From a virus: 32,004 bases of DNA. The translations under genes and the position numbers were made by a program. Each line of letters begins with the position of its first letter. The first letter of the stretch is position 1. Location of the stretch: IMG/VR virus record IMGVR_UViG_3300017987_000251, positions 1-32,004 of that record, one strand, 5' to 3'. The notes under the pieces are model-generated. The model was not told the DNA's origin. It saw only the letters and a list, made by a program, of their open reading frames with translations, and did not search any database. Of this stretch, positions 24,401 to 30,166 are shown one piece after another.

Positions 24401-25075
24401 GGGTGGAAAGATATTAAACCGTCCCTTGAGGTTGATAAATCAGTACACCCTTTTTTCCAAAACCTTGGCAAGAGCTATGAGGACCTTTCACCAAAGAGAT
24501 TCCAGCGTTCAATGGAGATGATATTCACCCGGAACAACCCGTTTATCTCGATGGTTGGGTACGGCTACAAAAAATTATTTGATGCCATGCCAGAGGAAGA
24601 GAGGTATCAAACTCAGAACGAAATGCTGACCCAACTCCCCCTGATAAGAAGTTATTATCGAAAGTCAAGTACGAGGTGGCTAGAGGAAGAGGCGTACAAG
24701 GGCCAGCGAGTCGAGGAGAGATCGAGGCTGTTTGTTCAGAACAAGACGATAGACGAAATGGCTGACGACGTGACTGCCGGAGGGTTTCAAAGGTTGCAGC
24801 AGTATGTTATGGGTCAGCCGGTGGAGGACAGGCAGCGGCTGGTCCGGCGATATAAAACAGCCAGGATATTATCTGGAGTACCGAATCGAAGTTGGATTTT
24901 GACATCGAGAAACCAGCCGGAGAAGGTAAGGGCACAAATGTTTTTTGATAAGTGGAGGGTCCTTGACAGTGAAGGGCGCACTCAGCTTTTCAGGAATGTT
25001 CACCGTTCACCGGGCTACCTGTCAAATAGGTTTAAATATTATTTTAACCGACTCAGAACTGAGGCGAAGTTATGA
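21407..25075 (+). CDS. Large internal virion/ejection protein with LPD38-like region
   Basis: 1222 residues, start ATG 21407 in an ATGA overlap. N-terminal ~150 residues are Gln/Glu-rich helices. About 158-225 is an Ala/Gly-rich hydrophobic stretch (WGLIDAMTMGAGSKVGAILH; AYIGGMAGTAVAKGLAKKAG) that may insert in membranes. A long basic helical region follows. Residues about 689-720 (AVPTRAAATVLNPLFAVANL, FRDVQ) and 824-862 (NYLDFNQGGWFTKALNNGIP, FFNVGFLATRGLARAA) resemble the LPD38 domain found in polyvalent phage and plasmid proteins. A muralytic motif was not seen. Last and largest gene of the morphogenesis block, it fits a gp16-type core protein that forms the DNA-entry channel. LPD38 assignment is from memory of the pattern. 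Confidence 0.6.
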   Translation: MSWEEIISQPAYQALTDPKKKKEVADAYIESRIQQDNPYITPEQKAEVYQAMYQMMDEVESKGVMAPPADQPAEYEGFKMPEVLDTGQVVEGEPVVSPEDSERVWQETTTQQEKAAFFLEQFRNMDAEQRQAILTQLPEEQQRQIQTAAFEGKTQKSVWESPIVWGLIDAMTMGAGSKVGAILHGVAGAVMATEPKLFPAYIGGMAGTAVAKGLAKKAGSALVKKAFSPKLAMEDLAAMYPKGYKPGVDYISTIKASIQKYETEEAKKIATKIEKQVAKGEKVSAMVEKLPEFVKKPARAVKEGYGIAKETVSRPIQKIFRPNEEFYRKNAQAAFEDGNVGAANVLDMYGQATKQKRELFVENINDGIIVSKAKAIARGFNLALFDRSGTVRRSLEGLDKAQKNLYKEMLREGKMTREEFIGAWGNYKDFGHKTIVHLVNSAGAPGEAKRIVTNLRNQIFKGTNRNQRRIIDTILQSERTIEVASRVKQMPGGRSVAEHQEALAFLKKTYPKDYAAAYKKAERVWMAYREALCQFRDEGLISAESFQNLLRDGLKYNPREIIERIDPLVKSPKGGGQISIHSSGLKAITDKGTEKLLNMDSFELLQNYIGRMQSRIFKNRAAKSLHDVAVNVPNNGIVRRAAVLEKTPADMMEIAAMVKGKPAKMFVDKKFAKEWILGDPETNTLLIKSIGWLSGAVPTRAAATVLNPLFAVANLFRDVQHIYMTLPKLYHSNPIVFAGQMLNDLNAVKGDLLFKRGLYVNAIKRGMDMDYLTQQGVIQIPGLRKLTEVMGSCSSFSEKWTRLAIVKRCLRKDMGMDEAVFQARNYLDFNQGGWFTKALNNGIPFFNVGFLATRGLARAARQSPVEFAKRLGYMWLMSTGTYYANRMMPECYRAMPHHFKENYLSFCSPWVERDEHKDLQYYFFTLPMEQTGRLFHTFFTQLSARMMGDTDNFDVASLARASRDILAVTPESVMPTTLRAALGYGINYDFWRNEEIWKGWKDIKPSLEVDKSVHPFFQNLGKSYEDLSPKRFQRSMEMIFTRNNPFISMVGYGYKKLFDAMPEEERYQTQNEMLTQLPLIRSYYRKSSTRWLEEEAYKGQRVEERSRLFVQNKTIDEMADDVTAGGFQRLQQYVMGQPVEDRQRLVRRYKTARILSGVPNRSWILTSRNQPEKVRAQMFFDKWRVLDSEGRTQLFRNVHRSPGYLSNRFKYYFNRLRTEAKL

Positions 25076-25692
25076 AGATGAAAAGACTTCCATGTGTTAC
25101 CTATAAAACACAGCGAAACAATAAATGGTATAAGCGTTCGGCCTGCTACAATACCTCAATGGCGATCTCCATGCAGGACTGTCTCGACTCAATCGGTATG
25201 ACCCCGCAGGACATTGGATGCGGAGAGGACCAGCAACTCGAAGACTATCTGTATGTGGTATCGCAGTCGGATGCCATGCAGAAATGGATGAAACAGGCGG
25301 CGTCACGGTATGGACGGTGGCTCCTTAAATACCTCAAGGCGGTACGAATGGTGGCGGTTGCCGAGGACGAGATATTCAACCGGCTTATGAATAAGCACGG
25401 ATTCAAGTCCACCTTCTATGAGAACATGCCCTGGGAAACGTTCAAGAGAAAGCTCGAATATCCCTCGGTTGTTCGTGGCAAGTTCCCAATCCTTCTTGGC
25501 GGCGGTCACATGTGCTGCTGCATTGGGTATCGGGAAGAAAGCAATGGCGATGACATTATTATTGTGCATGACCCATTTGGTAATGCACTGAAAAAATACA
25601 AGGACCACGACGGGAATACTATGGAGTACCCGGCAAAGAAGTGGTTCGTGAAAAAGAAAAGAATATTTACTAATTTGATTGAGAGGTTGTGA
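25072..25692 (+). CDS. C39-like cysteine peptidase
   Basis: 206 residues; ATG 25072 overlaps the preceding TGA. Papain-like catalytic elements are in the expected order: Cys25 in SACYNTSMAISM at the head of a helix, His146 in GGGHMCCCIGYRE starting a strand, and Asp167 in IIVHDPFGN, followed by the usual Y-D-xx-G-xxx-Y closing strands (YKDHDGNTMEYPAKKWF). This is the Peptidase_C39-like arrangement, though the Gln-Cys oxyanion pair seen in many members is replaced by Ala-Cys. Members cleave peptides or act on cell-wall cross-links. It starts the four-gene stretch after the virion genes and is followed by two small membrane proteins, so a lysis or virion-processing role is possible. Confidence 0.7.
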   Translation: MKMKRLPCVTYKTQRNNKWYKRSACYNTSMAISMQDCLDSIGMTPQDIGCGEDQQLEDYLYVVSQSDAMQKWMKQAASRYGRWLLKYLKAVRMVAVAEDEIFNRLMNKHGFKSTFYENMPWETFKRKLEYPSVVRGKFPILLGGGHMCCCIGYREESNGDDIIIVHDPFGNALKKYKDHDGNTMEYPAKKWFVKKKRIFTNLIERL

Positions 25693-25871
25693 TGCCAAAA
25701 ACATGGAAAGATAAGTTGATTGACAAGTTCCCTAAGTTGACACGGCAACAGGTGTTCCTGCTTTTCGCCCTGCTTGCCATCATAGCACTTATTATTTTTG
25801 TGCCGTTTACAATCGACTGGGGCAAGTTCCACTGTGAGAAGGGTGCGGTGAAAACAGAGGGTAAGAAATGA
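25692..25871 (+). CDS. Small single-TM protein, possible holin
   Basis: 59 residues from ATG 25692 (TGATG overlap); a GTG at 25689 is also in frame. Basic N-terminus (MPKTWKDKLIDKFPKLTRQQ), one strong membrane segment at about 20-38 (VFLLFALLAIIALIIFVPF), then a short charged tail ending KTEGKK. Size and topology fit a small holin or pinholin. It lies between the peptidase and another small membrane protein, which would make a compact lysis cassette. Nothing in the sequence proves holin function; the overlaps on both sides support coupled translation. Confidence 0.6.
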   Translation: MPKTWKDKLIDKFPKLTRQQVFLLFALLAIIALIIFVPFTIDWGKFHCEKGAVKTEGKK

Positions 25872-26251
25872 GGTTTCGATACGTCGCACTGATAGCGGTG
25901 GCCGCCTATGCCATTGGAATTATATCGTATCATTCTTATGTTAAGAGAACCAGTCGTATTATTGTGTCTCCTGTTACTCTTACTACTACTAAGATTCACC
26001 GAGTCAAAGAAGTCTTGACGTTGCCGGACGACGAGAGGCTGGTCGAGTTAAAGAAATGTTTCCTGAGCGAACTGACCATCGAGACGTACATGGTTAAGCG
26101 GACCCTGATGAGGGTCAAGGCTTACGACCAGTGCAAGACCGCCACTCGTGACTTCGAGATTGACGCAGTTGCTACCGCCGGAAACTGGAAGCTGTATTTG
26201 ATACCGCTTGGAGTCGGGATGGCAATTGGAGGATATTATCTATTAAAATAA
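25868..26251 (+). CDS. Membrane protein with N- and C-terminal TM segments, possible lysis accessory
   Basis: 127 residues; ATG overlaps the previous TGA (ATGA). N-terminal membrane segment at about 5-22 (YVALIAVAAYAIGIISYH), a soluble central part of strand then charged helix (SPVTLTTTKIHRVKEVLTLP, DDERLVELKKCFLSELTIET), and a C-terminal hydrophobic segment (LYLIPLGVGMAIGGYYLL). The order resembles proteins encoded after holins, such as spanin-type or holin-accessory proteins, but no lipobox is present. It is the last gene before the strong terminator. Lysis role is inferred from context. Confidence 0.55.
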   Translation: MRFRYVALIAVAAYAIGIISYHSYVKRTSRIIVSPVTLTTTKIHRVKEVLTLPDDERLVELKKCFLSELTIETYMVKRTLMRVKAYDQCKTATRDFEIDAVATAGNWKLYLIPLGVGMAIGGYYLLK

Positions 26252-26355
26252 AAATAGCCCTGAGAGGCGTTTTATTTCGCTTCGAGGGGTATTCCCTATG
26301 CTCTCCTTAAAAACCCCCTGAACACCCCTGTTTCGCAAGAGTATGGGGCTATTTT
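26251..26355 (+). ncRNA. Candidate structured RNA in the 3' region of the late operon
   Basis: AAAATAGCCC (26251-26260) is the exact reverse complement of GGGCTATTTT (26346-26355), giving a 10-bp helix closing a 105-nt segment directly after the last late gene. Inside, GAGAG (26262-26266) pairs with CTCTC (26301-26305), enclosing GCG/CGC (26267-26269 with 26278-26280) and AGGG/CCCT (26285-26288 with 26294-26297), a branched fold. No known RNA family is recognised. The segment is too short and too stop-filled to be coding. Confidence 0.35.
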
Positions 26356-26385
26356 GGGGCACATCTGTAACTTCTCCTATTGATT

Positions 26386-26421
26386 GAACCTCTGGATTCG
26401 GGACCCAGGGGTTCTTTTTTT
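26386..26421 (+). terminator. Rho-independent terminator of the late operon
   Basis: GAACCTCTGG (26386-26395) pairs with CCAGGGGTTC (26405-26414) through 10 bp with a single U-G wobble and a 9-nt loop, followed by a seven-T run (26415-26421). This ends transcription of the virion/lysis genes ahead of the next promoter at 26443. Confidence 0.88.
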
Positions 26422-26442
26422 CTTCCTTTTTGAAAAAAAAAG

Positions 26443-26471
26443 TTGACAACCGAAAACAATGTTTATATATT
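26443..26471 (+). promoter_or_regulatory. Sigma70-type promoter of the regulator/recombination operon
   Basis: Consensus TTGACA (26443-26448) and TATATT (26466-26471) with a 17-bp spacer. It begins 22 bp after the terminator's T-run, separating the two operons. The -10 box is flanked by an inverted repeat (26458-26487), so a repressor there would block initiation. Confidence 0.8.
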
Positions 26472-26487
26472 AACAATAGTAAACATT
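26458..26487. promoter_or_regulatory. Operator-like inverted repeat around the -10 box
   Basis: AATGTTTA (26458-26465) is exactly mirrored by TAAACATT (26480-26487); the 14-bp spacer contains the -10 box TATATT. The first gene of the operon encodes a ribbon-helix-helix protein, a class that normally binds such repeats, so autoregulation is a natural inference. An 11-bp match to the left arm lies at 596-606 on the other strand. Confidence 0.55.
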
Positions 26488-26502
26488 ATAAAAGGAGGGA
26501 AA

Positions 26503-26655
26503 ATGAAGAATGAAAAGGAACAACGGGTTTTCATGGGAGTCAGGCTGAAACCTTCTTTAAGGGAAAAGATTCTCAAGACCTGCGAAAAGGAAAACCGTAC
26601 CATGTCGAACGTTATCGAGATTGCCATTGAAAAATATTATGGAATAAAAAAGTGA
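26503..26655 (+). CDS. Ribbon-helix-helix (CopG/Arc-like) DNA-binding protein
   Basis: 50 residues. ATG 26503 is set by AAAGGAGGG (26490-26498); further in-frame upstream codons lie within the promoter and cannot be used. Residues 7-15 (QRVFMGVRL) form the DNA-contacting beta strand, about 17-30 helix 1 (PSLREKILKTCEKE) and 33-46 helix 2 (TMSNVIEIAIEKYY), the standard RHH layout; family members dimerise and read operators through the strand. The gene heads its operon and the promoter is overlapped by an inverted repeat (26458-26487), suggesting it represses itself. Antitoxins share this fold, but no toxin-like partner is evident next to it. Confidence 0.75.
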   Translation: MKNEKEQRVFMGVRLKPSLREKILKTCEKENRTMSNVIEIAIEKYYGIKK

Positions 26656-26789
26656 AAGAGGTATTTCACATCGACGGCAAGGAGATAACGATTGAAACCG
26701 ATGTTTATTTGAAAACAATAATCAATGGTTTCAAAAAAGAAGAAAGAGAAGAAATGAAAAAACAATTAAAGGAGAAGTCAGATGGATAA
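26652..26789 (+). CDS. Small charged hypothetical protein (45 aa)
   Basis: GTG 26652 overlaps the RHH stop (GTGA) and the frame runs 45 codons to TAA 26787-26789, overlapping the next ATG by 8 bp. The peptide begins MKEVFHIDGKEITIETDVYL, a likely beta hairpin, and ends in a Lys/Glu helix (NGFKKEEREEMKKQLKEKSD). No family is recognised. A fold with a strand and a charged helix next to an RHH gene could be a partner or toxin-like protein, but nothing specific supports that. The overlaps on both sides argue it is real. Confidence 0.55.
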   Translation: MKEVFHIDGKEITIETDVYLKTIINGFKKEEREEMKKQLKEKSDG

Positions 26790-28152
26790 AAATTATTATG
26801 TAATTGAGAATGACGGAGAAGCCTCACCGAAAAGTTTTTTCGTCATGGGTATGACTTCAAAGTCCGTGGAAGACGAAACCATCGGGCAGTTTGGAACCGG
26901 CAACAAGTATGGTCTCGCTGCGGTGCTGCGGTTCCAGGACAACATCACCATTACTACCGGGCTCAAGAGATTGAAGTTCTCTTTGCAGGAAGAGAAGTTC
27001 AGGGGAAAGACATGCAAGATGGTATATGTCAAGGTTGGCAGAAAGACCGTCCCCGCAGGATTCACTTCGGAGATTGGCGTTCTCAACTGGGACCTGGCGA
27101 GCGGTATCAGGGAGTTGATATGCAACGCCATTGACGAAGGTGGTTACCGATTTTTCACAGCGGACACCATTTCCGGGAAGAAAGGAAAGACAAGAGTCTT
27201 CCTTCCTGCTATCGAGGGAGTTAAGAATTACTTCGAGCAGGTATTGGACAAGACCTTCACATTCAACAGGAAGGCTGTATTCCAGAACGATCATGGTATT
27301 GCCTACGAGAAACAACCGGGCTCAGACGCCAGTGTTTTCAGGAAGGGCGTTCGGGTATATACCAACAAGGTAAACTCCGTTTATGATTATGACCTCTTCG
27401 ATGTTGCGGTGGGGGAAGACCGGTCTTCGAGCCTGTGGGATGTTCGATGGGAACTGCAAAAACTTCTGGATGATGCTCCGGTTCACGCCAAGAAGAAGAT
27501 ATTGAAACTTCTTCGGGAAGACCACGAGTGTCTGGAAGAGTGCAGCGCACTCGACCACTGTACCCCGAGCAGCGATTGGGCTATGGCCCTGGAGGACGCT
27601 GTTATTGTCACTCCCGAAGAGGCCAAGCTGTACCGGGACCACCTGGTATCGTTTGACCCGTTTGTTTTGCCGCTTTCATGGGTGGGCTATCTGTCCAAGA
27701 GGGAAGAAGTTCTCACCATCGAGAGCGTGTTATCAAAGCAGAGCTTGAAAGGCTGGGAGGATGTTTGCCTGAACGCCTATGATGAGGAGATTATCGAAGA
27801 GGCCGTTTCCATTCTCCACAGGGCTGGGTATGACATAGTGAGAAACGATGTGATTGTTGCCAACAACAACCAGTCAGACATACTCGGATCATACCTCGAA
27901 GGGGAGATATACATTAACCTCAAGGCCGTCCGGGGAGGATTGGACCTGACCCTCGAAACTCTGGCCGAGGAGTTGTTTCACAAAATGAGCAAGGCGTATG
28001 ACAACACTCGGGAGTTTCAGACTTTTTTAATCAGGCAAGCGCTGTATCATGTCAAACAACGATTATTTCTGGAGGATTTATATGGACGAAAAAATGAAAG
28101 GACTGTATGCGGACCTTCCCGAGAAGGCGGTTCAGAGGACCAAGGGGAATAA
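26782..28152 (+). CDS. GHKL-ATPase-like protein with apparently permuted motifs and degenerate zincin-like C-terminus
   Basis: 456 residues from ATG 26782 (AGGAGAA upstream). Residues 8-14 read IENDGEA (Asp11-Gly12, like the GHKL G1 motif), 34-44 read IGQFGTGNKYG (like G2), and 108-121 read GIRELICNAIDEGG (Glu111, Asn115, Asp118, like the N box). In ordinary GHKL proteins the N box precedes G1 and G2, so this looks like a circular permutation of the Bergerat fold. At 396-412, EELFHKMSKAYDNTREF resembles the HExxH...D-TREF pattern of phage zincin-like domains, but the first His is Glu396 or Glu397 in its place, so catalysis is doubtful. ATP-dependent conformational function is likely; substrate unknown. 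It lies between the RHH protein and the annealing protein. Confidence 0.6.
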   Translation: MDKNYYVIENDGEASPKSFFVMGMTSKSVEDETIGQFGTGNKYGLAAVLRFQDNITITTGLKRLKFSLQEEKFRGKTCKMVYVKVGRKTVPAGFTSEIGVLNWDLASGIRELICNAIDEGGYRFFTADTISGKKGKTRVFLPAIEGVKNYFEQVLDKTFTFNRKAVFQNDHGIAYEKQPGSDASVFRKGVRVYTNKVNSVYDYDLFDVAVGEDRSSSLWDVRWELQKLLDDAPVHAKKKILKLLREDHECLEECSALDHCTPSSDWAMALEDAVIVTPEEAKLYRDHLVSFDPFVLPLSWVGYLSKREEVLTIESVLSKQSLKGWEDVCLNAYDEEIIEEAVSILHRAGYDIVRNDVIVANNNQSDILGSYLEGEIYINLKAVRGGLDLTLETLAEELFHKMSKAYDNTREFQTFLIRQALYHVKQRLFLEDLYGRKNERTVCGPSREGGSEDQGE

Positions 28153-28573
28153 GACTGGCCGAGGGTACGACACCACCGGCTACTCGTACCAGTACGTCGC
28201 CGACATGCTGAATGAAGTTCTCGGTTTCGACTGGGGTTTCGAGATAGTCGTGGTCAATGCCGAGAAGGGAAAGTACAAGCAGTCAGGCAAGAACAAGTGG
28301 GAGATAACGGTCATGCTGAAAATCATCATTGACGGAAAGCCGAGCAGACCTATGGCAGGTGGACATGTCGCAATCCTGCACAGTGACGCACTCAAGGGGG
28401 CCATTACCAATGCCCTCAAGAAAGCAGCAGCACTGTATGGTGTCGGCTCCAAGGCGTTCCGGGATGAGATTGACGATGATAACGTTCCCATTACGGACCA
28501 GAAGTCGGACCTGGACAAGGGCGTGGACGCAGTAAAGGATGCCTTTAACGGGGAAGAGGTTCCCTATGATTAA
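28082..28573 (+). CDS. Rad52/Sak-type single-strand annealing protein
   Basis: 163 residues; ATG 28082 chosen because GGAGG lies 6-7 nt upstream, with an alternative ATG at 28049 inside the previous gene. The signature YDTTGYSYQYVADMLNEVLG (29-48) followed by WGFEIVVV and the later helix SDALKGAITNALKKAAALYG (101-120) are those of Rad52/22 (Sak) proteins, which bind single strands and anneal complementary DNA in phage recombination. A Cas4-like exonuclease and SSB are encoded downstream, completing an exonuclease-annealase-SSB set. The last ~35 residues are acidic and probably disordered. Confident at family level. Confidence 0.88.
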   Translation: MDEKMKGLYADLPEKAVQRTKGNKTGRGYDTTGYSYQYVADMLNEVLGFDWGFEIVVVNAEKGKYKQSGKNKWEITVMLKIIIDGKPSRPMAGGHVAILHSDALKGAITNALKKAAALYGVGSKAFRDEIDDDNVPITDQKSDLDKGVDAVKDAFNGEEVPYD

Positions 28574-28859
28574 GATATTCAAGAAGAAGCGTGAGAAGGG
28601 GGATGAGTTTCTCCCGAAGGAAAAGCGGAAGCAGGAGAAGGCTGAGGCGAACAAGAGCCGTGGCAAGTTCAGCCGGGGGATTGCCGATTTTCTTCGAGGG
28701 GGAAAGAAGCAAAAGTATCGTATCAGATACGTAACCCACTTCCGTATGTGGAAGTCAACATGCGACAAGTGTGGAGAGGTTTACGTAAAAATGATAAAGG
28801 ATGCACGAAGGAATTGTCCCAAGTGCATGAAAAAATTTGATAAGGAGAAGGGTATATGA
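28566..28859 (+). CDS. Zinc-ribbon protein
   Basis: 97 residues; ATG 28566 (GAAGAGG upstream) overlaps the annealase stop by 8 bp. The first ~50 residues are Lys/Glu/Arg-rich and basic, probably nucleic-acid-binding; the C-terminal part holds two CxxC pairs, Cys66/Cys69 (CDKCG) and Cys84/Cys87 (CPKC), a zinc-ribbon. Such domains are common in phage DNA-metabolism proteins. It lies between annealase and nuclease, so it may act with them, though no enzymatic motif is seen. Confidence 0.65.
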   Translation: MIKIFKKKREKGDEFLPKEKRKQEKAEANKSRGKFSRGIADFLRGGKKQKYRIRYVTHFRMWKSTCDKCGEVYVKMIKDARRNCPKCMKKFDKEKGI

Positions 28860-29677
28860 AAGTAATTGATGTGATTGAAAAGCAAATGATGGCCGAGGAA
28901 GAGGAGACCCGGGAGCGCAGGTCTTACTGGCCGTCGGAGGCAACCATGTGTCTCAGGAAACTTTTTTACAAGTGGACCGAGACACAAGAGTCTAACCCCA
29001 TACCGCCGTCCGGTCGATGGAAGATGGACATGGGGAACGCCGGTGAGTCAGTTTTGAGGGAGTGGCTCAGTAAAACCGGGCTTGAACTCCTCGGGAAAAT
29101 GAAGGCCGAACTTGACGTTGAAGACCTCAACTATCCCATCAGTGGAGAGGCCGACGAGATAATCAATGATGAGAAAGGACTGCTGGGTCCGATAGGGGAG
29201 CGGGTTGGTATTGAGGTTAAGACCAGTTATGGAAATGGAGTCAGGGCCATTAAGGAGAATGGAGCCAAGGACGATCACGTTGCCCAGTGCATACTGTATA
29301 TGCACATGTTTCACACCAGGGAATGGCGTCTTATTTATGTTAGCCGAGACGACGGCTATCGGTTAGAGTTCGTTATTACTCGTGACGATTTTGGCACTGT
29401 CTATGTTGACGGGAAAGAGTTTCCGAAGTCTTTGGGTAATTACCTTGACCGGTTCCGGGAGCTGGAAGTGGCCGTTGAGTTAGGGAAACTCCCGGATAGA
29501 GAGTACCGTGCTGCCATCAAGAATGGCGAAATCAAGACCAAGTTCCAGCAGGACAAGGTTGAGTACCGAACCGACTGGCAGTGTGGCTATTGTCAGTTCA
29601 GGAACCTGTGCTGGAAGGAAGAGCTTGAGCGCTATGCAGATTCAACAAACATAGAAATCTTTGCAGAGGAGGAGTGA
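28856..29677 (+). CDS. Cas4/RecB-like PD-(D/E)XK nuclease with Fe-S Cys set
   Basis: 273 residues; ATG overlaps the previous TGA (ATGA). Motifs are clear: GNAGESVLREWL (61-72), GEADE with Asp100, EVK at Glu120/Lys122 (GIEVKTS), and QxxxY at Gln144/Tyr148 (QCILYMHMF), the RecB-type PD-(D/E)XK set. Cys32 (TMCLRK) together with Cys243, Cys246 and Cys252 (CGYCQFRNLC) matches the four-Cys iron-sulphur arrangement of Cas4/AddB nucleases. It would resect or process DNA ends with metal ions, feeding single strands to the adjacent annealase. No CRISPR array or cas genes are nearby, so a phage recombination role is more likely. Confidence 0.85.
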   Translation: MKVIDVIEKQMMAEEEETRERRSYWPSEATMCLRKLFYKWTETQESNPIPPSGRWKMDMGNAGESVLREWLSKTGLELLGKMKAELDVEDLNYPISGEADEIINDEKGLLGPIGERVGIEVKTSYGNGVRAIKENGAKDDHVAQCILYMHMFHTREWRLIYVSRDDGYRLEFVITRDDFGTVYVDGKEFPKSLGNYLDRFRELEVAVELGKLPDREYRAAIKNGEIKTKFQQDKVEYRTDWQCGYCQFRNLCWKEELERYADSTNIEIFAEEE

Positions 29678-29678
29678 T

Positions 29679-30008
29679 ATGGCCATTGACCAAAATTCAG
29701 TAAATGTTGTAGGCAGGCTTACGGCGGACCCGGTGCTAAAGTATACCCAGTCGGGCAAGGGAGTGTGTGAGTTCTCCATCGCAAACAACAGGACGTTCGG
29801 GGAAAAGGAGAACGTATACTTCTTCAACTGCGTGGCGTGGGGAAAGGTAGCCGAGGTCGTCAGTGAGCACTTGAGAAAGGGCCACCAGGTCGCAGTCTCC
29901 GGGAACCTGGAACAGCGGCGATGGGAAACGGACGAGGGGGCAAAGAGAAGCATTATCCAGATAGTTGCCCGGGAAGTCCAGTTTCTCTCAAGGCCGAAGG
30001 GGGAGTGA
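29679..30008 (+). CDS. ssb: Single-stranded DNA-binding protein
   Basis: 109 residues; ATG 29679 preceded by GAGGAGG. OB-fold landmarks: NVVGRLTADPVLKYTQSGKG (9-28), VCEFSIANNR, VYFFNCVAWGKVAEVVSEHL (46-65), KGHQVAVSGNLEQRRWE (67-83). It coats single strands in replication and recombination. The bacterial acidic tail (DDDIPF) that recruits partners is absent; the protein ends FLSRPKGE right after the OB fold. It completes a set with the annealase and nuclease upstream. The next small gene starts in its stop codon (TGATG). Confidence 0.92.
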   Translation: MAIDQNSVNVVGRLTADPVLKYTQSGKGVCEFSIANNRTFGEKENVYFFNCVAWGKVAEVVSEHLRKGHQVAVSGNLEQRRWETDEGAKRSIIQIVAREVQFLSRPKGE

Positions 30009-30166
30009 TGGGGGATTATTTTAATTTTGATAACCACGAGCGTGACTTCGATGATTACGCCTTTATGGCTGGGGCAGCTATATTTGCTATTCTTACCTTG
30101 GCTATTCTTATTTTCATAGGGCGAGGGATTCTCGGGATTGTTTTATACCACTTGGGGTATCTGTGA
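30008..30166 (+). CDS. Small membrane protein (52 aa)
   Basis: ATG 30008 overlaps the SSB stop by one base; GGGGGA at 29999-30004 is a likely ribosome site. An acidic N-terminus (MGDYFNFDNHERDFDDYAFM) is followed by one strong hydrophobic segment at about 20-38 (MAGAAIFAILTLAILIFI) and a second hydrophobic stretch to the end (GRGILGIVLYHLGYL). No family recognised. It is followed at one-base overlap by a second tiny membrane protein. Confidence 0.6.
   Translation: MGDYFNFDNHERDFDDYAFMAGAAIFAILTLAILIFIGRGILGIVLYHLGYL

Noticed and set aside
26503-26789. RHH protein plus 45-aa partner as a toxin-antitoxin pair
   Set aside because: The 45-residue product has no recognised toxin pattern; an autoregulated phage repressor is simpler.
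28856-29677. Cas4-like nuclease as part of a CRISPR-Cas locus
   Set aside because: No repeat-spacer array and no cas1, cas2 or effector genes are present; the neighbours are phage recombination genes.
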